Origin: Pseudoips prasinana
Taxonomy: Eukaryota; Arthropoda; Insecta; Lepidoptera; Nolidae
Direction: 5' to 3'
NCBI GenBank assembly: GCA_951640165.1
Contig: OX621246.1
Location: forward strand, 6,907,001 to 6,971,000
Length of the DNA stretch: 64,000 nucleotides
The position numbers and the translations under genes were made by a program. Numbering within the stretch: position 1 is the first letter of the stretch; every line of letters begins with the position of its first letter. Below, piece after piece: positions 1 to 11,572 of this stretch. Below the pieces are notes generated by a model that did no database searches, had not been told where the DNA came from, and worked only from the letters and a program-made list of their open reading frames with translations.

Positions 1-237
1 GGCCGAGTTAGCTGGCTTACTGTACGCTCACCGAGACGCAGGGGACGAGCACAAGTGAGCTATTTAGTCCAAACGAGGGAGCATACCCGAAACAAAACCC
101 CGATCCAAAGTGTCATCCGACCCGTGCTGAGGGATCCATGGTCAGAGGGTATTCTGGTCGATAACGGAGGGTGTCTATGTTGGCGGTCATAGGACACAGC
201 ATGGATCCGCCTTACTCCCGTATAGGGCTCTGCGAGG

Positions 238-837
238 GTGGACCGTTTAGTCTTTAATACTCGTGGGAACGCAATGGAGATAAGAAATTTTAATACTTCA
301 AATGGTGGCGACGTGGTCCGCCACCCGTCACGTCTCGTTACCCGGAGAGGCGAAAAGTGGCCAACGGAAAGCCGTTTTGCTACGCTGAATGTAGGAAGAG
401 GAATAGAAGGTAAGTTGGACGAAGTATGTCAGCTGATGAGTGAAAAACGGATCGATGTATTGTGTGTGAATGAGACGAAGTGGAAAGGATGTGATACTAC
501 AAAACACGGACTTTACACGGCATATTGGTCTGGAGTACCGAACACCACCAGTGCTTGCCAGGGTGTGGGTCTCATTCTTTCCACAAGAATGTCTGAATGT
601 GTGACTGAGTTCGAATGCGTGAATGCAAGAATTATTTGGTTGCGAATGAAAGTCGGTATGACCCGTATCTTCCTAGTAAGGGTGTACGCTCCTGTTGATA
701 TGGGTGCAGTTGTGTCACAGCGAGAACAAGAGGAAAGAAAGGCATTCTGGGAGACCTTGGGAGATGTGTTACGAATAAGTCAGTATAATGAAAGAGTAAT
801 AATGTTAGGTGATTTTAATGGTTGGGGTAAAGCGTGA
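238..837 (+). pseudogene. LINE endonuclease domain, N-terminal part (frameshifted)
   Basis: This ORF encodes the endonuclease that nicks target DNA for target-primed reverse transcription. Visible exonuclease-endonuclease-phosphatase motifs are FATLNVGR near residue 47, DVLCVNETKW near 73 (catalytic Glu), GVGLILS near 110, VRVYAP near 147 and GDFNGW near 192 (catalytic Asp, Asn). The ORF stops at 835-837 because of a frame change around 826. The same domain continues in frame 2 from about 827 to 980, then returns to frame 1, where DYVIVDE and the final TDH motif sit just after 985. It is therefore a broken domain, not a short protein. The listed start is arbitrary. Confidence 0.8.
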
Positions 838-984
838 TGGTTTTGAAAGAGTTCTAGGTCAATTCGGTGATGAGAATGAGAATGGGAATAGTCTGCTTGA
901 GATATGTCTGGAATGGGGTCTTTGTGTTACAAATACTATGTTTGAACATAAAAGAATCCATACGTTTACACGGGAGAGAAAAAT

Positions 985-3369
985 GTGAGAAAGAGTATGA
1001 TTGACTATGTGATTGTAGATGAAAGATTGAGAAAGAATGTTCTAGACACAAGAGTCTATCGTGGGACCGCAATCCATACAGACCACTTCCTGGTGATGAG
1101 CCGAATAAGTGGTCTGTTCAAAGGATGGCGCCACCGAATCCCTGAGACTAAGAGTGTACTAGAGAGAATAAAAGTAGAGAAACTGCAAGAGGCAGGAGTG
1201 GCAGATGAGTACAAAAGTAAGTTGATTGATAAGTTTGAGGGATCTAAAGACATAAGAGAAGTAGAAGAGCTATGGAAGTCAGTCAAAGAAGGTGTGGTGA
1301 GTGTAGCTAGTGAAGTATGTGGTGTAATAAAAAGGAGAAGAGGAAGAAAGATGAAGAATATTTGGTGGGATAAAAGTGTACAAAAAGTTGTATGTGAAAA
1401 GAAGAAAGCGTGGTTAGATTGGCTAGCCACCAGAGCAAACGAACGAATGCATAAGGCGACGAATGAAGATATAGAAAGAGCCTGGAATGACTATAAAAGG
1501 ATGAAAGGAATAGTAAAGAACGTGGTGAACAAAAAGAAAAATGAACAAAAGGATAATTTTGATAGAAGGTTGTCTAAGGATTTTCAGATGAACATTAAGT
1601 TTTTCTGGAAATCCGTTAGATCAGTAAGAGGCATAACCCAAACCTCAGAACTGAACTCCATCCGAGACCAAGATGGATATATAGTGAAAGGTGAAGAATG
1701 CGTGTTAAAACGTTGGAAGGAGTATTTTGAGAGTTTGTATGATAGAAGTGTAACAGAGAGTGAACGTAGTTCATTAGGTATAGACAAAAATAATTGTAAG
1801 GATGAAATTGGAATGGATGAAATTGTGAAAGCTATTAAGAGTATGAAATCGGGTAAATCACCAGGGTATGACAGGATAACTTCCGAAATGCTGAAGGCTG
1901 GACATGGCGTCATAGCGAGTCAGCTGCGCAGCCTTTTCAATCTGTGCTATAACACCGGCCAAGTGCCAAGTGATTGGTGCAAGGCTGTCATCGTACCTCT
2001 TTACAAACGAAAAGGCTCACGGCAAGACTGTAAAAACTACAGGGGCAAATGTCTGCTCAGCGTCGTTGGTAAGTTGTATGCGTAAGTATTGGTTGAAAGA
2101 GTTGTGAAAGAAACCGATACGAAAATATGGGATGCACAGGCGGGTTTTCGAAAAGGAATGGGATGCACGGATCAGGTCTTTTCTCTACGAAGCATAGTAG
2201 AGAAGTTTTTGGGCAAAAGCCAAAAGGTCTACTGTGCCTTCGTAGACTTAGAAAAGGCCTACGATAGAGTGTTGAGGAATGAGCTTTGGTCGGTACTGTC
2301 CATGTATGGGTTAGACGACAACCTTGTTCAAGCACTGAAATCTCTTTATAGGGATTCCAGAGCTTGCGTGAGGATTAACGGGTCATACACTGAGTGGTTT
2401 AGCATCCAAAAGGGTGTTAGACAGGGATGTGTAGCGTCACCGTGGTTGTTTAATCTATTCATGGATAGCTGTTTAAAAGACTTGAAAGGAAGTGAATGTG
2501 GTGTAAGGATGAATGAGTTACTCATCAAATGTCTGCTGTACGCTGATGATCAAGTTCTACCTGCATCATCTGCGGACGAGTTGCAGGTGATGGTAACAAA
2601 TATGCATGAAGCTTTTGAAAGGAAAGGGATGAAAATGAATGTTGGTAAGACGAAAGTAATGGTATTTGAGAGGGATGAATACACGACAGCTTGTGATATT
2701 GTAGTTGGAGGAGAGAAAGTCGAACAGGTGAAAGAGTTTGTATATTTGGGAACTTTGTTTACGAGAGATGGGAAATATGAGAAATATATTGTTAGAAGAG
2801 TAAATGCGGGGAACAGAGTGAATGGGGCACTACACGCCTTTATGAGTAGCCGACAAGTCTCAAAGAAGGCTCGACTGGCCGTGCACGATGGAGTGTTAGT
2901 GCCAACTTTAATGTATGGAAGTGAAAGTTGGGTATGGAAGAAAAAGAATGAAAGTAAAATAAATGCAGTGGAAATGAGAGCTCTGAGAAGTATGTGTGGT
3001 GTGACTTTGAGAGACAGAATTCGAAATACTGATATAAGAGAGCGTCGTGGTGTGAAAGAGGATGTAGTCACAAAGATTGAAAAAGGTATGCTGAGATGGT
3101 TTGGTCATTTAGAAAGGATGAATGAAAGAAGACTGACAAAAGAAGTATACCTGGCCTGTGTGAATGGTACAACCGGAAGGGGAACACCTCGTAGAACATT
3201 CTCTGATCAAATTGGAGACGTACTTAGGAAAGGTCAGGTCAGAAGTACCCTAAACCGGCGAGCATGTATGAAGAATATAATGTCAGTAAACGAAGCGAAA
3301 GAGGTGTGCAAGGATCGTGACAAATGGAAGTCCGTTGTCTCTGCCTACCCCTCTGGGAGACAGGCGTGA
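985..3369 (+). pseudogene. LINE endonuclease C-terminus plus reverse transcriptase, one in-frame stop
   Basis: This frame continues the endonuclease (DYVIVDE, then HTDHF) and then encodes a full reverse transcriptase. Palm motifs are FVDLEKAYDRV near 2245-2275, GVRQGCVASP near 2412-2441 and the catalytic YADD near 2536-2547. A C-terminal segment with LRWFGHLERM (about 3089-3120) follows. TAA at 2083-2085 interrupts the frame between the fingers and palm; translation on both sides is in the same frame, so a single substitution could explain it. The RT would copy LINE RNA at a nicked target. The intact motifs around a few breaks suggest middle-aged decay rather than an ancient relic. Confidence 0.82.
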
Positions 3370-3400
3370 GAATCTATGTATGTATGTATGTATATTTATT

Positions 3401-4555
3401 GTAACATGATTATGAATGGATTATGTCGCGGAGAATGTATATGTTTCAGTGAGATGTTGATGACGACTGATGATGAAGCAGGTGATCCTCCTGATACACC
3501 TCGGAGATCTCAGAAAAGTATGGTTAAACTACGAAGTCCATCGTGAAATAGTTCAAGTGAAGAAGTGTTATCTAAAGATTTTCTGAACATGGTTAAAGTT
3601 AGCTGGTTTAGCAAAGAGATTGTTTAGAGATTCGCTAACAGTTGTATTAGTTCAGGTGAGTGGCAAGTTTAACTCATGAAGGCTTTTCCCAGTGAATAGA
3701 ATTACGGTAGAAGAAATGTTAAATCTTATTTCACGTGATGATGAAAGTCTTCGTTAATATTTTTATGATAAATTGTTTTATGTTAAATTTATTATTAAAA
3801 AACCCCATTATTATAGTAAAATTTGTGGTAGAAGGGCTGTCTAAGAATAGTGTATACAGTATTAATGATAGTTCAGTGAGAAATAGGGCACAGGCGCAGA
3901 ATAGTTCTGAGTCGTAAGATTTACTTTTCTTTCTTACTTGCCAAAACCCTCAAGCATGGCGAGCATAGTGATACGCTCAAAGAAAAAACCAAGCTTGTGT
4001 AGTCCTGGTAATAGTTAAATGTTAAATGAAATGTTAAATGTAAAAAGTATAATGGACTTACTACCTGTTCTCTTACATGTTAAGTTGTCGTTGATATGAC
4101 CATCCGTATTTTAAATGTTCAAAGTTCCAAGTTAATTTGCAACTAAGATTTGTACAGATCTTAATTAGGTACAAATTGGAGTTAGTGGCCTTTTACAGGC
4201 GTTGCCACTATAATTATAATATATTATTTTACAACCTTTAATAATATATCAATAATTATATAAAACAATTGGAATAAAAACAACACTATTTAATCTAAAT
4301 AAATACTTAAATATGTAAATAATTATTGAAACATAATCTTAAAATAAGTTTATATAAACTTGGATTTGACTTACTGGATAATTCATAAAAATATCGTTAG
4401 TATTTTTGATTACTGGTTCATATTGCATTATATGAAGGGTTACATACAGGATTAGGAATTTGTCAAGATTGTGGTAAGATTGGTTGAATTGTGATTTTAA
4501 TAAAGAAGTGTCTTTAGTCGCCGTATTAAAGAGTTTACTTGAGATTGGGCAATTC
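3401..4555. other. No recognisable gene; LINE downstream flank
   Basis: AT-rich sequence without a convincing gene. A 31-codon stretch beginning ATG at about 3455 reads DEAGDPPDTPRRSQKS and looks coding-like, but it ends quickly and no partner exon is visible. Short GTTAAAT repeats occur near 4014-4040. Nothing else stands out. Confidence 0.4.
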
Positions 4556-4559
4556 ACCT

Positions 4560-6260
4560 AATCATTTTTCTAAATATTCTTGTAGTAATATTTTTTTTAC
4601 TAAGAGTTTCTTTAGCTTTTTATTAAATACCAGGGTATGAGTTTCATTTTTAATGTCTAATGGTAATTTATTAAGTGTTCTTACTGCCATGTAGGCTTCC
4701 GTTGAGCATTTTAGTCCGAGATGGCGGGATGTATAATCCTTTTTGTGTCATGTATTTAAGGTGTATGTTTCTTTAACTCTAGTAAATATTTGTACGGGTT
4801 TTGTTTAAAGAAATGTCATAGATGTATATTGAAGGCAGAGTCAAGAGCTCGTATTCGATATAATAAGGCTTACAGGTTTAAGTGTTGTCTATGTGGGCTA
4901 TAATTCTGACACATTTTTTTGTATGATAATCAACTGATTTGCTTTTCTCTATTTCCACACAGCGTTATACCATATTTTAGCCACGAATATGCATATGCAT
5001 AGTAGGCAGATAGAGAGGTGCTTGTGTTAGAGCTTTGTTTATTATGGAAGTTCTTGATAGTTTTGTTAGAAGAATCTTGATAGTTTCGATTTTATTTGTC
5101 CTATATGTGGTTTCCAAGTTACATGTGTATCTATATGAATTTCAAGTAAGTTAAATGTTTCCACGGTTTCTAAATATGTTTTTGGTATATAATATTTGTA
5201 TTTAAGAGTGGTTTCTTGTGGGATCTGAATTGTATAGTTTTTATTTTACCGTAATTTATTTTTAATTTATGGTCTTGTAACCAAGTTGTTGCAAAATCCA
5301 ATGTTTCATGTATTGGTTGGACAGGATCATAATTGTTCTCACATTTTATAAGAATTGAGATTACATGCGCGATGAGATCCGGAACAGTAATTCACTATTT
5401 AGTATTTTTGAAAGGTTATCTACGTTAGAAACAGTATTCAACCTTATACACTTCCTTGGGGAATCGAACTAGTTAATTGTCTAATGTCAGATCGTATGTT
5501 CTTTATTTTAATTGTGATCATGTCGTGGTGATCAATTTGTACTATTTGGATATCTGTTTTCTAGGTATTATTTAAACCAATTTTAAGCATATCCTCGGAT
5601 TCCGGAGCCTTATAGTTTTTGATTAGTTATGGCACAAAACCTTATATATATTAAACCTTATGGCTTTCGTCATGTCCAGTAATAATTGTATAAAAAAATT
5701 TCTGTCATTCACATATTGTAAGGATGTTTGAACGTATTTATACACTATTAATGTAGTCGATTTTGACTTTCAAAAACTGTTTTGATTATCGTCCAGTATT
5801 TCAATTTTTTTCAAGAAACTGGTTTAATCGGTTGCATAATATTGCCTTTTCAAATACTTTCGACAAGGTAGGTAAAAGGGTTATGGCTTGTACTTGTGAG
5901 GCGTATGTGTGCCCCTTTTTTATGGATCGGTTTAACAAGTGATATTTTAAGTGCATCGGGAAATTTTCCTTGAATACTTTATAAATAAATGCTTACATTG
6001 AATTTGATAGTGATTGTATACCTTCGCGCAAAACCGACGCCGAGCTACTTAATTTGGGTAAAAGTTTTAATAAGTTCTAGTAGTTAAGGGTTTTGGACAA
6101 TCAGCAGTTTTGCCACTGCATAAAAGACATGTATTAGCTAAGGTTGATGAAATTGAATCTGATATGAGCTCAAAATCATAATAATCCAGAAACATGGTTC
6201 TGATTAGCTCTACACAAAAGTATTTTATTTGCTGTTTTATTGATAATTTTAATGTAGTCA
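4560..6260 (-). pseudogene. Degenerate LINE reverse transcriptase
   Basis: Reading the minus strand in short frames recovers LINE-like phrases in the right order. These are a segment ending LDFATTW (about 5281-5340), then a DHKLKIN stretch, then HIDTHVTWKPHI (about 5101-5160), which corresponds to the usual YLG-hID-L-W-HI block after the RT palm. Near 4620-4690 a C-terminal phrase of the type KLPLDIKNE appears. Frame changes and stops are frequent, so this is an old copy, diverged from the intact copy at 6.8-8.5 kb. Exact ends are uncertain. Confidence 0.6.
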
Positions 6261-6522
6261 CGTATCAATCATTCTTTTATTTTCTGAACAAAGTTACAGA
6301 TGTTATATTAAAATAATAGTATTCTATGTTCTATCTAAATGCATGAAAATGTTCATCTTGATTGTTACATAATGCAAAAATAAGTTTTACATATAAAAAA
6401 GTCATAAATCAATTGAATTAGTTCATAATCTAAAATCATAGAATAAAATTGGTACATAATACAAATACAAATACAAAAATGTTTATTGCGTTATTACACA
6501 TATGTTAGACAACAAATTTGTT

Positions 6523-6563
6523 GGCGTCTCCTTTTAGGCATATAGATGCCTGTGCCAGAAGAC
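6523..6563 (-). other. Stem-loop in LINE 3' UTR
   Basis: The sequence GGCGTCT at 6523-6529 pairs with AGACGCC at about 6559-6565, enclosing a loop that itself contains the inverted pair GGCATATAGATGCC. It lies about 45 bp from the LINE 3' terminus. CR1/L2-type LINEs often carry such a 3' stem recognised by their own RT, but recognition here is inference. Confidence 0.5.
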
Positions 6564-6715
6564 GCCGCTCTTTCATTTTATAAGTGTGTAATTTATATAC
6601 CAAAAGAATGCATACATAATTATGTTTTACAATAGATAGTACATTTTTCGTAACATAGTAAACATTTAAGATAAACTAAATTAAGGTGTACGTAATTCAA
6701 ATAAAATTGCAAGTG

Positions 6716-6785
6716 GGTGTGTGTGTGCCAGTGTGAGTGTGTGAGTGTGTGTGTGTGTGTGTATGAGTGAGTGAGTGCGTGTTTT
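6716..6785 (+). repeat. (TG)n/(GAGTG) microsatellite
   Basis: Imperfect GTGTGT and GAGTGAGTG repeats over about 70 bp inside the 3' UTR of the minus-strand LINE. Confidence 0.9.
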
Positions 6786-6835
6786 TTGTGTCTAAAGTAT
6801 AGCAAAATATGTATAATTTGATTTACTTTATGCAC

Positions 6836-8461
6836 CTATAGTATAAGAGTTTCAAGATCGTCATAGGATAGATTGTGAATCCACTCTACCAACATAGATT
6901 TACATTCGTGGTATGGTTTAGTATATATATTAATTTGTTTATTTATTATATTATATAAGTAGGAAGAACGTTTCTCATATTGAAAGTTTGCAAATGAGGT
7001 TTTGACCTTAGGAATGGAAGCTACTTTATATTTATTTCGTCTACATTCTATATTGAGATCTAAGGGTAAGGTTTTGTGTTTTCTTAATATTAAATGTACA
7101 ATATATAGTTTTCGGATTGTAAGTAAATTTGTTATCTGATACAGATCGTTTGTGGAGAAGGTCCTCTTTTTAAAATACATTACTTTTAGTAATGTTCGTT
7201 GAGCCCGTTCGACTTCAAGGAAACGTGTCTTTCGAGCACCTCCCCAAATGGAGATACAGTATATTATGATGGATTGAACTAATGAAATGTAAATTTGGTT
7301 TAGCAGGTTTTTTGATGAGCCACTCGTTGGGACTATGTGTCGTAGCGTTTTGAATACCCAAACAAATTTTCTTATTCTTGCTGTAATATTTTCGATTTGG
7401 GGATACCATGATAGATGCTGGTCTACCATTACACCTAAATATTTCACTTGACTAACTTTATTGATTGACGGACAATTGCAGTCGTCATTCCCTGTACTCA
7501 TACATATATGTATTTTAATATTGAAGTCGTGTTTTGGTTGGGTAATTTTATAAATACTAAAACAGATGTAATTTGTTTTGCTAGTATTTAGCGTAAGGAG
7601 ATTAATTCTTAACCATGAAGCTACGTTACTCATACCTCTCTCTGCATGTGCTTTGGTTTCAGCCCATGTGGAGCCCGAAAAAATTATTGCCGTGTCATCA
7701 GCGTACGAAAAGATTTTAGCATTTTTGAGGCTCAGCCTACACAAATCGTTTATGTAAATTAGGAATAGGGTAGGGCCCAAAACGCTTCCCTGGGGAACAA
7801 CGTAAGTTACATTAACGTCCTCACTGACAGTATCGTTCAGTTTAACCTTTTGTTTGCGATTAGTTAAATAATCCTTAAATAGGGAAAGTTGTGTACCTCT
7901 AATACCTATTTTTTCTAGTTTTTGTAACAGGATGGGTAGAGAGACCGTGTCAAAGGCTTTTTTTAAGTCTATAAATACCGATAAACACTTATTACCTTTG
8001 TCAAGTTCTTTAGTCAGTAATGTGCTCAAGGAAGTGATGGCATCTTCTGTAGATATACCGCTCCTAAAGCCAAACTGAGATGGTGATATGATTTTGTTGG
8101 TCGATAGGTAGTTAACTAATCTCGCATTTAAAATTTTTTCTAATATTTTTGATAAAGCAGGCAGAACAGATATAGGTCTGTAGTTGGTGACATCAGCCTC
8201 TCCCCCACCCTTGTAAATAGGAGTTATAATTGACTTTTTTAGTGCCATAGGGAAGGTTCCTTTTTCGAAGCAAACGTTAACCAAGTGCGTTATAATTGGT
8301 GATATTTCATTTTTTACATACTTCAGATACCTTGTTGGAATATTATCCCACCCTGGGGCGCTCTCACAAAACAAAACAAATTTAAAACAGACTAACAGAA
8401 TACAAAACCAAGTTTTACACATAAAATGGTCCCACTTATCTAGATTTTTTAATTTAGACAT
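6836..8461 (-). CDS. LINE ORF2 fragment: reverse transcriptase
   Basis: A 541-codon ORF. From about residue 34 it is a complete RT domain: PGWDNIP, TNYRPISVLPALSKILE, FGFRSGISTEDAI, FIDLKKAFDTV, PQGSVLGPTLFLIYIND and catalytic YADD in FSYADDTAIIFSG, then the YLGVMVDQHLSW block and a typical C-terminal RT extension. The first 33 residues (many Phe, Cys, Leu) do not look like LINE protein. They are probably flanking sequence read in frame, so the annotated start is not a biological one. No endonuclease is present, so it cannot move on its own. The open frame suggests fairly recent insertion. Confidence 0.8.
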   Translation of the reverse strand: MSKLKNLDKWDHFMCKTWFCILLVCFKFVLFCESAPGWDNIPTRYLKYVKNEISPIITHLVNVCFEKGTFPMALKKSIITPIYKGGGEADVTNYRPISVLPALSKILEKILNARLVNYLSTNKIISPSQFGFRSGISTEDAITSLSTLLTKELDKGNKCLSVFIDLKKAFDTVSLPILLQKLEKIGIRGTQLSLFKDYLTNRKQKVKLNDTVSEDVNVTYVVPQGSVLGPTLFLIYINDLCRLSLKNAKIFSYADDTAIIFSGSTWAETKAHAERGMSNVASWLRINLLTLNTSKTNYICFSIYKITQPKHDFNIKIHICMSTGNDDCNCPSINKVSQVKYLGVMVDQHLSWYPQIENITARIRKFVWVFKTLRHIVPTSGSSKNLLNQIYISLVQSIIIYCISIWGGARKTRFLEVERAQRTLLKVMYFKKRTFSTNDLYQITNLLTIRKLYIVHLILRKHKTLPLDLNIECRRNKYKVASIPKVKTSFANFQYEKRSSYLYNIINKQINIYTKPYHECKSMLVEWIHNLSYDDLETLIL

Positions 8462-8599
8462 AGCCCTAATGCATTGTTTTGAGCATTAAAAGCTGCATTA
8501 CTCGGTTTGTGGGGAAACGCACCCAATAAGTAGTACCGTATCTTGGATAAAATTCTGATTGTCATAGGCAGTAATGCATCTCGGTTTCTTATCGAGGGA

Positions 8600-9260
8600 A
8601 GTTTAAATATTTTTGCTCAAACCACGTATATCAGCTTCCAGTCAATTTTGTAGTCAATAATTAAGCCTAGAAATTTATTTTATTTGGTGGTCATGATAGT
8701 GAATATTAAGTGTCGGTGGAGTAATTCATTGTTTAAATTGAATTATGTTGGTTTTTTCAAATTTATTATTATTACCTCGCATCCATTCTATTATGTAATG
8801 TCAAACATTCGTTAATATAATTTTTACATTGAAGTATTAATTACATTCAATTATAGCAGTGCTATCGTGAGAAAATCGTGACATTGACCTCAATTCTTGA
8901 TACATTAATATTTAAGAAATCGTAAATGGCCCTGTTTTCTGTCTTATACTTTCGACAACCTTTTAGTTCTGCAACAAACATATTTCTCTTTTCTTTTCGA
9001 AGTAAGAATAAATTTGGGCGTATATATACTTGATGATTGTAGAGAATACCGACCAGAGAGCTCTAGGCTTATAGAATTCTACATATCGTTTTACTATTTT
9101 TAAAGAGAGGCTTTATTAGTTTGTCTAGGCAAATATCTGAAGCTAATCCAATGTTCAGGATATGACTTAGAGGGTCTATTTTTGTCGATACATCGTCATT
9201 GTTATAGTGGTACTTTTTATTTTCACTTTGTTTTTGTTTTGTAATAATGTGTTATTGACA
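8600..9260 (-). pseudogene. Degenerate LINE reverse transcriptase fragment
   Basis: Short minus-strand frames give RFSHDSTAIIE near 8860-8890, equivalent to the YADDTAII catalytic block with the Asp pair altered. These are followed by WMRGNNNKFEKTNIIQF (about 8740-8790) and FLGLIIDYKIDWK fragments (about 8640-8690). This order matches the palm and thumb of the RT at 6.8-8.5 kb but with many breaks. It is an older, separate copy. Confidence 0.55.
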
Positions 9261-9785
9261 AAATGTATTTTATGGTTGTATTCAAAACTTTTGTATTATT
9301 CATTATTATTTTTATTTTATTTGAATGTTATGATTTGCTGATGTTTTTTTTTGAAAAATATATGTAACTTATGTTTTTGTATTGTGTGTGCCAGGAGGCA
9401 ACACAGGGTAGGATGGCCGAATTTTATGATTTCCAAATAATTGGTAACATTTTTGGTGATTTGTTTACTTAAAAAGGTATGATTTTGCTTTGTATTTAAT
9501 TTAATATTTATAAAAAAGGATATAATCTGCCTAAAAGAGATGAATGAGCGGAATGGCCGATGCATTCAGTTCATTCCCGTTCATGCCATTCAGCATGCTC
9601 GCCTAATTGGGCAGAGCTCACCGAGCGCTGGAACCGAAACGTTGTTAACAAGTATCGTGTTTTGTGTGTACCTTCATTTAGTGTAATGCTGAAGTGAATT
9701 GGTTTAGTTTAAGTTGGATAAGTGTTGTAATTGTGCAACCCTGAGGAGTTGAATATACGTATATGGTTACTAAATAACGTGTTTT
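9261..9785. other. Unassigned AT-rich stretch with a GC-richer patch
   Basis: Mostly low-complexity AT. At 9540-9640 a GC-richer patch contains repeated CATTC motifs (CATTCAG, CATTCCC, CATTCAGC). No gene or known repeat was recognised. Confidence 0.35.
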
Positions 9786-9995
9786 CTTATCACTAGCTAA
9801 ATATAATTACTTTTATAAAATAAATTTTATAAATGTTTTAACAATTTGTGTACCTACAAATCTATACTATGTAACTAGAAATATTATATATAATTAACTC
9901 TATTACTACAAACATATTCTGACTATTTACAAGTGCTTTTTTGAAGACTACGTGAATAAAAACCTTTTTTATTTTATTTTATTTATAATATCATC
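9786..9995 (+). repeat. LINE 3' end, family R (copy 1)
   Basis: Ends with TACAAGTGCTTTTTTGAAG, an AATAAA signal and a TTTTATTTTA tail (about 9955-9990). The same 3' end occurs at 18,225-18,375, 37,770-37,930 (reverse) and 51,060-51,230. It is a 5'-truncated copy of the LINE family whose ORF1 lies at 38.6-40.0 kb. Confidence 0.7.
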
Positions 9996-10860
9996 CATAG
10001 ATAATTTATTATTTCCTATAACTCAGCCAAGATGATATATTATACTAAATATATAAGGAAGGAAATAAGGAAGTATCCCAAACCATGGAGAGATAATCTA
10101 AGAATATGAACGCGTTTATATGGTTTACGTGCCAAATCCATCTTAACATTTAGGAAAATTTATAGGAGGGTTGATGAAACTTTGGCATATATCTTCCCAT
10201 GAGGATAATACCAATATGCTGAAACTAAATTGAAAAAATAACTGTACTTTCATCGAGTTACTGAGATCATGGTCGATATTACAAAGAAAATTCAAGATCG
10301 ACAAGAAAAGGACAAATTTGATCGCGTTACGAACGTTGTGGTCGATTATTTTGCGAATAAACGTGAAAAAATCAGACAAAAGCATTTAAAATTTAAAAGA
10401 TGGCCTAATCATATTTGCATCAACTCATTTGTACGGGTGTCCTCTAATTACTTATGATATCTAGTCTATGAATGCAATTAGTGTATATCCTGAGTCGCCT
10501 CCTCCCCACTCTCTCAAACTAAATCAAGATGAAACCCGAAGTAATTTAGAATATTGCTGGTTAGTTATGTATACGGGAGCCAGGGGTTATAGTCAAGCGG
10601 ATGCGCCTCGGGACATAGACTAATTACGTTTCTAGAACAGATGCTTGCATTATTAACGATGCGCTTTCCCAACTGTCAGTGCAGATTTCGATTTAATTAT
10701 TCCTTCCCTGCCATCCGTTTTTATTGATTGTCATCACCGTTATTATATTGAAGAATATGAGACCCTTATAGCTCGATGCTTGCACCAGTCCGAAAGTGAT
10801 TGTCGAGGTAAAGCAACTAGGCTAGTGGCCAGGCCATAGATGGAGGACCAAAGTGGTTTT
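9996..10860. other. No gene recognised
   Basis: Overlapping 80-codon and 62-codon ORFs on opposite strands at 10,143-10,457 have no recognisable motif. The segment 10,740-10,860 has moderate GC and may be degraded SINE sequence. Confidence 0.35.
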
Positions 10861-10861
10861 A

Positions 10862-11015
10862 TTTCTGAGCATCTCCTTGCTTCAGAGAGCACGTTAATTT
10901 AATTCGTTTGGCTACAACCGGAACCGACAGTCCTGGTTGTAGCCATTAGGCAACCGTCGTTAAGCCCCGTCAGAGGCTTAAAGGGCGGCTTGAACAACTC
11001 TGACAATAGTACTTT
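10862..11015 (+). repeat. SINE family C, 3' portion
   Basis: Contains AGAGCACGTTAATTTAATTC, then a GTCGTTAAGCCCCGTCAGAG segment and GGCGGCTTGAACAACTCTGA. Related text occurs at 18,717-18,990 and, reversed, at 58,560-58,770. No tRNA-like head is present here. Confidence 0.55.
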
Positions 11016-11111
11016 AAGAGAGGTAGGGCACAGCGTTCATTCGCTTCAAGAGCAGCCCGCCTGAGGAAGTACCTCCACCTTACAGAAGACATTCCTTAAT
11101 AATATAATATC

Positions 11112-11351
11112 TGGGGACAATGTCACACAGATCATCCTAGCCCCAAACTAAGCAAAGCTTGTACTATAGGTACCAGGCGACGATATACATACTTATATAG
11201 ATAGATAAATACTTATATACATAGAAAACATCCATGACTCAGAAACAAATATTCGTGCTCATCACACAAATATTTGCACTTACCGGGATTCGAACCCAGG
11301 ACCACCAGCTTCGTAGGCAGGATCACTACCAACTAAGCTACGGTGACCGTC
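11112..11351 (-). repeat. tRNA-derived SINE family A (copy 1)
   Basis: On the minus strand the head reads GACGGTCACCGTAGC, a box-A-like TTAGTTGGTAGTG and a box B GGGTTCGAATCCC (complement near 11,286-11,298). A tail containing GGGGCTAGGATGATCTGTGT and GTGACATTGTCCC follows. Near-identical copies lie at 20,700-20,936 (minus) and 60,823-61,034 (plus). Confidence 0.85.
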
Positions 11352-11440
11352 ATTAATAATTTTAATGTTGTGTTTCTACGCGTGAGTAAGGTCGCCAGAG
11401 CTTATTGGGGAGGGGGGAAGGGTCAGCAAAACTTGTTTGC

Positions 11441-11572
11441 TGTCTCTTAAAGGCCAGCAACTCTCACTCTCTCACTCAACGACTTCTCTGGTGTTGCGAG
11501 TGCCCATGAGCGGCGGTGATCATTTACCATCATCAAGTGACCCACTTGCTCGTTTGTCGCCCTCTGATATAA
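11441..11572 (-). repeat. Short interspersed repeat with GGTGTTGC/GCTCGTTTG core
   Basis: Shares AAAGGCC-GCAAC, CTCTGGTGTTGCGAGT and CTTGCTCGTTTG blocks with the reverse complement of 22,415-22,520 and its duplicate at 23,501-23,606. It is a dispersed repeat; class uncertain. Confidence 0.55.

Larger units (their letters stand above)
1..3400 (+). mobile_element. RTE-like LINE retrotransposon, decayed
   Basis: A plus-strand non-LTR retrotransposon. It has a short GC-rich leader (1-237), an apurinic-type endonuclease, a reverse transcriptase and a C-terminal segment, then a 3' end running into short TATG repeats at 3377-3393. Single-ORF order EN-RT with a C-terminal phrase of the type LRWFGHLERM is typical of RTE and related clades. 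The 5' end may lie outside the window. Two frame changes (near 826 and 980) and one in-frame stop (2083-2085) disable it. A shorter relative lies at 12,131-12,752. Clade assignment is by motif only and could be a sister clade such as Proto2. Confidence 0.8.
6470..8375 (-). mobile_element. 5'-truncated CR1/Jockey-type LINE
   Basis: Minus-strand LINE with an open reverse transcriptase frame and a 3' UTR of about 360 bp. The UTR contains a (TG)n tract (6716-6770), a hairpin (6523-6563) and a terminal repeat of the TTTGTATTTGTATT type at 6460-6480. Such short tandem 3' ends are usual for CR1-like LINEs. The element lacks its endonuclease: homology begins at about 8370 with a PGWDNIPTRYLK phrase at the start of the RT. 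This is the usual outcome of incomplete target-primed reverse transcription. Confidence 0.75.

Noticed and set aside
1056..1430. Minus-strand 124-codon ORF, Leu/Ser/Thr-rich
   Set aside because: Shadow of the LINE coding strand; composition reflects purine-rich sense codons.
10143..10457. Overlapping ORFs on both strands as a gene
   Set aside because: No motifs, no splice signals, AT-rich; consistent with chance.
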